Shown piece by piece: positions 5,107 to 8,851 of a DNA stretch of 8,851 bases. The stretch is from an uncultured Acidobacteriota bacterium (lineage in GTDB: Bacteria; Acidobacteriota; Terriglobia; Terriglobales; Acidobacteriaceae): the NCBI GenBank assembly GCA_903832475.1, contig CAILBQ010000418.1:1-8851 (forward strand), read 5' to 3'. The notes under the pieces are model-generated. The model saw only the letters and a list, made by a program, of their open reading frames with translations. It was not told where the DNA came from and did not search any database. The position numbers and the translations under genes were made by a program. Position 1 is the stretch's first letter. Each line of letters opens with the position of its first letter.

Positions 5107-8100
5107 GTGAAGGTCGATTGGAGAAACATTCAAGATGTGCTGATGCGTAGCGCCGGGGCAGCCATGGTGGTGATGGTTTTGACGGTGTCGGGATGGGCGC
5201 AACAGTCCGCACCCGACCAACCAGTAACACCTTCTCTGGCTATGGTGCGGGGGATTGTCGATGATACGCAGAGATTGACGCTCATGGGAAATGTGCATCC
5301 GCTGGTGCAGGCGCGGTTCGACCGGGGGGCGGTGGAGGACTCTTTTGCGGTGGGTCATCTGCAGCTGATTCTGGGCCGGTCGGCGGAGCAGGAACGGGAG
5401 TTGCAGCAGTTTCTGGAAGAAGCGCATACGCCGGGGTCGCCGAGGTATCACGCCTGGTTGACGCCGGAGGAATTTGGCCGACGGTTTGGAGCGGCGGACT
5501 CGGATATTGCTGCTGTCACTTCGTGGCTGGAGTCGCATGGATTTCGGATGGAGAAGGTGCATCCGGGGCGGATTGCGGTGCAGTTTTCGGGGAACGCGGC
5601 GCAGGTGAGGGAGACGTTTCACACGGAGATTCACCGCTACGTGGCGGGCAGCGAAACGTTTTATGCCAATCAGCGCGATCCGCAGATTCCCGTGGCGCTG
5701 TCGTCGGTGGTGAAAGGAATTTCACCGATCAACAGCGTGCATCCGAAGCCGTTGATCCAGGTCGCCGGAAGGACCAGCTTTGACGTGAAGACGCATGAGG
5801 CGAGGCCGGCGTGGACGTATCCGACGAGCGGCGGGTACCTGCTGGAACTGACGCCTTCGGATTTTGCGGTGCAATACGACGTCGCTCCGGTATATGCGGC
5901 GGGCATCACGGGGACTGGGCAAAGCATTGGCATCGTGAGCGCATCGAATATCGACCTGAGCCTGGTACAGAACTATCAACACCTGTTTGGATTGGCCGCG
6001 AATCTGCCGGTGGTGGTGATCGATGGGGACGATCCGGGGGAGAACGATGCGGCGAGCGAGGCGTACCTGGACGTGGAGGTGAGCAGCTCAGTGGCTCCCG
6101 GAGCCCGGGTGGTGCTGTATACGTCGGCGGGTACGGTCGTTTCGGATGGGTTGTTTGACGCAGGCCTGCGAGCTGTCGGCGACAACGAAGTCAGCGTGAT
6201 GAGCGTGAGTTATGCAAACTGTGAATCTTCGCTGGGAGCGTCGGGCAATGCCGGGTGGGCCGCGCTATGGGAAGAAGCGGCGGCGCAGGGGATCACGGTG
6301 TTTGTAGCGGCCGGGGATGGAGGTTCGGCAGGCTGCGATTTTTATGGAAGCGCGAGTTTTGCGCAGGATGGGCTGGCGGTCAATGGGCTGGGGTCGACGC
6401 CGTACAACGTGGCGGTCGGCGGCACAGATTTTTACTACAGCAACTATGCGGCGGGGGTCAGCGCGCTGGCTTCGCAGATTGAGGGCTACTGGAACCTGAC
6501 ATCGTCGTCGACGCCCAACACTTCGCTGCTGAAGGCGGCTCCGGAACAGGTTTGGAACAACGCGTTCGGGCTGAATGCAACGACTGGGGGCGTATACAGC
6601 ACGGCAGATTCGACCATCTACGCGGGGAGCGGCGGAACGAGCAGCAGCGCCATCTATCCGAGTTCAGGGCCGGCAACGGGATATCCCAAACCGTCTTGGC
6701 AGGCAGGAACGGGGGTGCCGCTGGATGGCCGGAGGGATGTGCCGGATGTTTCGCTGTTCGCGGCCATCGGAAAGAATTATGTCTATTACCCGATCTGCGC
6801 CATTCCCGGCGATTGCGTGATTTCGTCTACGAATGGATCGGTGTTCCTGCAAAGCGTGGGTGGGACGTCGGCGTCGTCGCCAGCCATGGCGGGGATCCAG
6901 GCGCTGGTAAATCAGAGCACGGGCGCGAGGCAAGGACTGGCGAATACCGTGTACTACGCTATGGCCAGCAAGGCACTGCCGACCAAAGCTTTTCGGGATA
7001 TCACGGTGGGCGGGAACGAGGTGCCCTGCGTCAAGGGTTCGGCCAATTGCGTGAGCTGGACGACCGGAGCGGCGAAAGGCTTTTCCGCCGAGAGCGGGTT
7101 TTTGGCGACGGCGGGGTATGACCGGGCTTCTGGGTTGGGAACGGTCGATGTGGCGAACCTGATCAAGAACTGGAAAGCAGTGACGTTCCGGCCGACGGCG
7201 ACGACGCTTTCGGTTTCGCCGGCCAGCTTTGCGCATGGCGCGGCGACGTCGGTCAAGGCGACGGTTCGGCCGAGCACGGGAACGGGAACGCCGACGGGAG
7301 AAGTCGCGTTTCTCGATAACGATCTTGCGCCGTTTTCCGGGACGCTGGGGCTGGCGAATGTGACGGCCGGGTCGGCTGCCGAATCGCTGAGCGACTTGCC
7401 GGCAGGCACCTACCAGGTGATCGGAGAATATGGCGGCGACGGCACGTTTGCTGGGAGCAGTTCGGCGCCGGTGACGGTTACAGTGACGAAGGAGAACGAC
7501 AAGCTGGCGACGGTGGGGTGGGTTTTGAATCCGTCGAACGGTGTGTTGTCTGCTCTGGCCTCCGGCGCGGAGGTGCTGTACGGGGCTGAGGTGATTCTGG
7601 ATACGCAGCCGCAGGGAGTGAACGAAGGAGCCAAGGAGCCGGGGCAGTATTCGCCGGCGTCGGGGGCGGTGACGTTTGTCGACAAGTGGGGCGTGGGCAG
7701 TTCGCAGACAGGGATTGCGCCGCTGAACAGCGAGGGATTTGCGGAATGGAAGCCCGCGGCGTTGGCCGTGGGCAGTCACGTGATCAGCGTCAGCTACGGG
7801 GGAGACGCGAGCTATAACGCGTCCTTGGCGACGGCAGCGTCGCTGACGGTGGTTCGGGGACTCACGACGATGGCAATCAAGCCTGGGGAAATCAGCATTG
7901 CCGCGGGCAGCTCATTGACGGTGGATGTGGAAATGACATCGAGCCACCTTCCGCTGGCCGGAACGCTGCCGACGGGCGACGTGAGTGTGACGCTGGGCGG
8001 GCAGAAGCTGACGGTTCCGTGGAAGAGCTGGGGCGGGACGGGGAGTGCGACGGAAGAAGCCGTCGTGACATTCACGAGCGTGCCTGCGGGAGTCTGGCCG

Positions 8101-8727
8101 TTGTCGGCGAGCTATGCGGGCGACGGGAACTGGAATGGGAGTTCCGTATCCTATGGAACGATCAGCAGCGCGGCCAAGCTGCCGGCGCCGCAGGTGACGT
8201 TGACGGCCAGCAAGACGGCGCTTGGGCTCACCGACGTGGTGACCCTGGTGGGTACGGTAAAAGGCATCGCCGGCAAAGCTGTGCCAGGAGGAAATCTTTA
8301 TTACAGCTGGGAGGGCGGGTCGGCTTACGAGGTTGGGACGTTGGTGAAAAATTCCGCGACTTCGTCGTCGTTTACGTTGAATTTGCCTGCGAACCAGCTG
8401 GCGAATGGAAGCAATTTGCTGGTGGCGACTTTCCCGGGAGATGCGAATTACTCGGCACAGTCTTCGCTGCCCGTGGTGTTGACGTTGAACGGTGGCGATT
8501 TTTCCTTGTTCACCACGACGCCGGAGGTCGCGGTGAAGATTGGCGGCTCGGGAGCGGGGAGCGTGACGATTTCGCCGCTGAATGGGTATAGCGGCGCGGT
8601 GACAGTGAGTTGTTCGGCGCCGGCGGGGATCAGCTGCACTCCGGCCTCTACGACGCCGACGGTGGGAGCCACTGTGACGGACGGGATCGTTTTCAAGGCG
8701 GCGGGCACGGTCAAGGCAGGGAAATAA
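5107..8727 (+). CDS. Secreted S53 (sedolisin/kumamolisin) peptidase with Ig-like C-terminal domains
   Basis: This is a 1206-residue exported serine-carboxyl peptidase. The signal peptide ends near GWAQQ (about residues 30-34). The pro-kumamolisin activation domain spans about 45-210 (YHAWLTPEEFG at 114-124). The catalytic set is complete: E318 and D322 (SEAYLDVE), oxyanion D404 (AAGDGGSAG) and nucleophile S588 (GGTSASSPAMAG). RDITVGG (630-636) and GYDRASGLGTVD (670-681) match the Ca2+ site. Four Ig-like repeats follow, each with a YGGD-type signature (775-778, 897-900, 1003-1006, and FPGD at 1109-1112), and a fifth incomplete domain begins near 1131. The family is made as a zymogen and is usually active at acid pH, so an acidic-habitat scavenging role is likely. 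The GTG at 5107 is chosen for its GAGAGAG upstream and positively charged signal peptide; GTG 5077 and ATG 5143 are alternatives. The TAA at 8725 seems premature (see 8728-8796). No downstream terminator is visible. Confidence 0.93.
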   Translation: MKVDWRNIQDVLMRSAGAAMVVMVLTVSGWAQQSAPDQPVTPSLAMVRGIVDDTQRLTLMGNVHPLVQARFDRGAVEDSFAVGHLQLILGRSAEQERELQQFLEEAHTPGSPRYHAWLTPEEFGRRFGAADSDIAAVTSWLESHGFRMEKVHPGRIAVQFSGNAAQVRETFHTEIHRYVAGSETFYANQRDPQIPVALSSVVKGISPINSVHPKPLIQVAGRTSFDVKTHEARPAWTYPTSGGYLLELTPSDFAVQYDVAPVYAAGITGTGQSIGIVSASNIDLSLVQNYQHLFGLAANLPVVVIDGDDPGENDAASEAYLDVEVSSSVAPGARVVLYTSAGTVVSDGLFDAGLRAVGDNEVSVMSVSYANCESSLGASGNAGWAALWEEAAAQGITVFVAAGDGGSAGCDFYGSASFAQDGLAVNGLGSTPYNVAVGGTDFYYSNYAAGVSALASQIEGYWNLTSSSTPNTSLLKAAPEQVWNNAFGLNATTGGVYSTADSTIYAGSGGTSSSAIYPSSGPATGYPKPSWQAGTGVPLDGRRDVPDVSLFAAIGKNYVYYPICAIPGDCVISSTNGSVFLQSVGGTSASSPAMAGIQALVNQSTGARQGLANTVYYAMASKALPTKAFRDITVGGNEVPCVKGSANCVSWTTGAAKGFSAESGFLATAGYDRASGLGTVDVANLIKNWKAVTFRPTATTLSVSPASFAHGAATSVKATVRPSTGTGTPTGEVAFLDNDLAPFSGTLGLANVTAGSAAESLSDLPAGTYQVIGEYGGDGTFAGSSSAPVTVTVTKENDKLATVGWVLNPSNGVLSALASGAEVLYGAEVILDTQPQGVNEGAKEPGQYSPASGAVTFVDKWGVGSSQTGIAPLNSEGFAEWKPAALAVGSHVISVSYGGDASYNASLATAASLTVVRGLTTMAIKPGEISIAAGSSLTVDVEMTSSHLPLAGTLPTGDVSVTLGGQKLTVPWKSWGGTGSATEEAVVTFTSVPAGVWPLSASYAGDGNWNGSSVSYGTISSAAKLPAPQVTLTASKTALGLTDVVTLVGTVKGIAGKAVPGGNLYYSWEGGSAYEVGTLVKNSATSSSFTLNLPANQLANGSNLLVATFPGDANYSAQSSLPVVLTLNGGDFSLFTTTPEVAVKIGGSGAGSVTISPLNGYSGAVTVSCSAPAGISCTPASTTPTVGATVTDGIVFKAAGTVKAGK

Positions 8728-8796
8728 GCGGCGGTGGTGACGGCGACGGGCGGCGGGAGCATTCATACGGCGCAGAGTCTGTTGATGACGGAGTGA
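8728..8796 (+). pseudogene. In-frame continuation of the S53 gene beyond its TAA stop
   Basis: After the TAA at 8725-8727 the same frame stays open for 22 codons to a TGA at 8794-8796. It reads AAVVTATGGGSIHTAQSLL, which resembles the last two strands of the Ig-like domain that ends many of these peptidases (AGxYxVxVTATxGxxxHT). In that pattern the TAA stands at the tyrosine position, so a TAT/TAC to TAA change would explain it. If so, the annotated protein lacks about 23 residues of its last domain. Sequencing error or readthrough are alternatives. Confidence 0.6.
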
Positions 8797-8851
8797 GGCA
8801 GTGCGAGTGGGAACGGCTTCGATCTACGCTCTGGCTGTCTCTCACACGCAC

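Noticed and set aside
4809..5150. Open plus-strand frame of 113 codons between the M1-like and S53 genes
   Set aside because: It starts inside the terminator hairpin, overlaps the S53 start, has no ribosome site and no recognisable domain.
8728..8851. A terminator or new gene after the S53 gene
   Set aside because: No stem with a T-run and no start with a ribosome site are visible. Beyond 8796 only 55 bases remain and I see nothing in them.

Overview
The window looks like chromosomal DNA from an acidobacterium, probably class Terriglobia (Terriglobus, Edaphobacter, Granulicella or Koribacter-like). The reasons are the GC-rich coding style, an LpxB of that type, a secreted S53 peptidase with a long Ig-like tail, and a REP-like repeat built on a GGCACGACT/AGTCGTGCC palindrome of a kind I associate with these genomes. 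The taxonomic call comes from recognition by eye, not from a search.

Layout. (1) 2-538, plus strand: the 3' end of an ABC exporter gene (MdlB/MsbA-like nucleotide-binding domain), cut by the window edge. (2) 535-1159, minus strand: a vapBC toxin-antitoxin operon. Its toxin gene ends tail-to-tail with the ABC gene, with overlapping stop codons. A strong Shine-Dalgarno and a palindromic operator/promoter lie in front of vapB. (3) 1244-2656, plus strand: lpxB, lipid A disaccharide synthase, carrying an in-frame insertion of repeat DNA of about 165 bp (2059-2223) that is read as extra protein. (4) 2748-4772, plus strand: a secreted M1-aminopeptidase-like protein with C-terminal TPRs. Every catalytic and zinc-binding signature residue I can place, except one histidine, is substituted, so it is probably a pseudoenzyme. 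A good rho-independent terminator follows at 4802-4834. (5) 4835-5106: a gap without a convincing gene, holding a small perfect inverted repeat. (6) 5107-8727, plus strand: a large secreted S53 (sedolisin/kumamolisin) peptidase with a complete Ser-Glu-Asp catalytic set and four or five Ig-like domains. Its frame is closed by a TAA that appears to replace a conserved tyrosine codon, and the same frame goes on with domain-like sequence to a TGA at 8794-8796.

How the genes relate. lpxB acts in outer-membrane lipid A synthesis. The M1-like and S53 proteins are both predicted to be exported, and they are separated by a terminator, so they are probably transcribed separately. The vapBC pair is an independent regulatory or addiction module lying between lpxB and the ABC gene. 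I see no multi-gene novel defence or biosynthetic system here. The points worth attention are the repeat domesticated inside lpxB, the inactive M1 homologue, and the apparent nonsense codon at the end of the S53 gene.
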